Shown here in pieces: positions 63,663-64,000 of a DNA stretch of 64,000 nt; the stretch's first letter is position 1, and every line of letters begins with the position of its first letter. Source of the DNA: Myxococcaceae bacterium JPH2. Its GTDB lineage: Bacteria > Myxococcota > Myxococcia > Myxococcales > Myxococcaceae. The notes under the pieces were generated by a model, which saw only the letters and a program-made list of their open reading frames with translations, was not told the origin of the DNA and did not search any database. The stretch lies in contig JAEMGR010000003.1 in the NCBI GenBank assembly GCA_016458225.1, forward strand, positions 124,001-188,000. Direction: 5' to 3'. A program made the translations under genes and the position numbers.

Positions 63663-64000
63663 CTACTGTTTACTCTCGCATTTCCTGCTCGCGGATATCG
63701 ACTCCAGTGTCTCGATTGCCTGAGAGGCTTCGTCGCTGACTGTCCCCACCCAACCAGGGACTGGCGTTTGGTCTGAGCACATTCGCTCAAGCGCCGGAAG
63801 GAGCGGTGGATAGCCGGTTGAGCCCAAGGCATTGACGGCACAGTACCGAACCTCGGGTGACGGATCCGTCAGTGATTCAAGCAACGCGTCCACTGCACTC
63901 TTGAAGTCGTCGGACGCGAAGGAGACGCGGTGGAAGAGATAGCTCAGATATTCCGCCGCCTGCCCTCTCACCTTCGAGGCCTCACTTCGGTCGGAAAGAA
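63663..64000 (-). CDS. HEAT-repeat protein, N-terminus beyond window
   Basis: The frame is open from 63663 to the right edge, and the upstream residues (SDRSEASKVRGQAAEYL) read as coding, so the start lies outside. The visible 112 residues contain HEAT-like helices: VDALLESLTDPSPEVRYCAVNALGSTGYPPLLPALERM and DEASQAIETLESI. Such repeats bind other proteins. The codon use and GC here are lower than elsewhere in the window. It may belong to a toxin-immunity or accessory locus, but nothing visible proves it. Confidence 0.7.
   Translation of the reverse strand, partial: LSDRSEASKVRGQAAEYLSYLFHRVSFASDDFKSAVDALLESLTDPSPEVRYCAVNALGSTGYPPLLPALERMCSDQTPVPGWVGTVSDEASQAIETLESISASRKCESKQ

Noticed and set aside
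1-64000. CRISPR arrays, tRNA and rRNA genes, insertion sequences, prophage
   Set aside because: No regularly spaced repeats, conserved RNA elements, transposase or phage genes were found on either strand.

Overview
The window looks like chromosomal DNA from a myxobacterium (Myxococcota, suborder Cystobacterineae). Codon third positions are very GC-rich. Secreted lipoproteins carry Asp-Ala-Gly linkers. The clearest marker is an intact pomY-pomZ-pomX cell-division cluster (49846-54366) that matches the Myxococcus xanthus proteins at every landmark residue I could check. No phage, IS element, CRISPR array, rRNA or tRNA was seen. The right edge (about 63540-64000) has visibly lower GC than the rest.

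Layout. 1-6005 (minus): surface and periplasmic genes: a DUF4397-like lipoprotein (cut by the left edge), a four-haem cytochrome lipoprotein, a seven-bladed Vgb-like propeller and a phosphate-binding-like lipoprotein. 6810-9381: a divergent membrane pyrophosphatase with a strong terminator. 9606-11006: cold-shock protein, STAS-like protein and Nudix hydrolase. 11069-17738: an RND efflux operon (tetR-adaptor-pump-tolC) behind two TetR operator-like palindromes. 17813-28357: DUF2293, RNase Z, lipoprotein, NDH-2, amidohydrolase, a divergent LysR/MFS pair, DUF4139 and DUF4286 proteins. 28420-30616: ohrR-ohr with a perfect operator palindrome, divergent from a HipA-like kinase/DUF3037 pair. 30687-39917: nuclease-like EEP protein, J-domain protein, M1 and M13 metallopeptidases, a three-PAS histidine kinase and a 55-aa small protein.

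39919-44305 is the most unusual locus: an ECF sigma factor, then two bases later a 1015-aa protein that joins an anti-sigma zinc finger, a transmembrane helix, a long helical TPR-like region and a CHAT (caspase-like) protease domain, then a small lipoprotein. This suggests a membrane anti-sigma factor that carries its own protease.

44485-49812: TspO-like membrane protein, DUF924 protein, then an operon of CHASE2-adenylate cyclase, SH3 protein and M48 lipoprotein metalloprotease. 49846-54366: pomX, pomZ and pomY, which position the FtsZ ring at midcell, with an XRE regulator divergent from pomY. 55504-59336: fatty acid desaturase, AraC regulator, histidine kinase and a single-HKD phospholipase-D-like protein. 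59395-63108: a TetR regulator with three evenly spaced 13-bp palindromes, the last over its own start codon, followed by two tandem aldehyde dehydrogenase paralogues. 63238-64000: a small Cys-rich lipoprotein convergent with a HEAT-repeat gene (cut by the right edge) and a 31-codon ORF.
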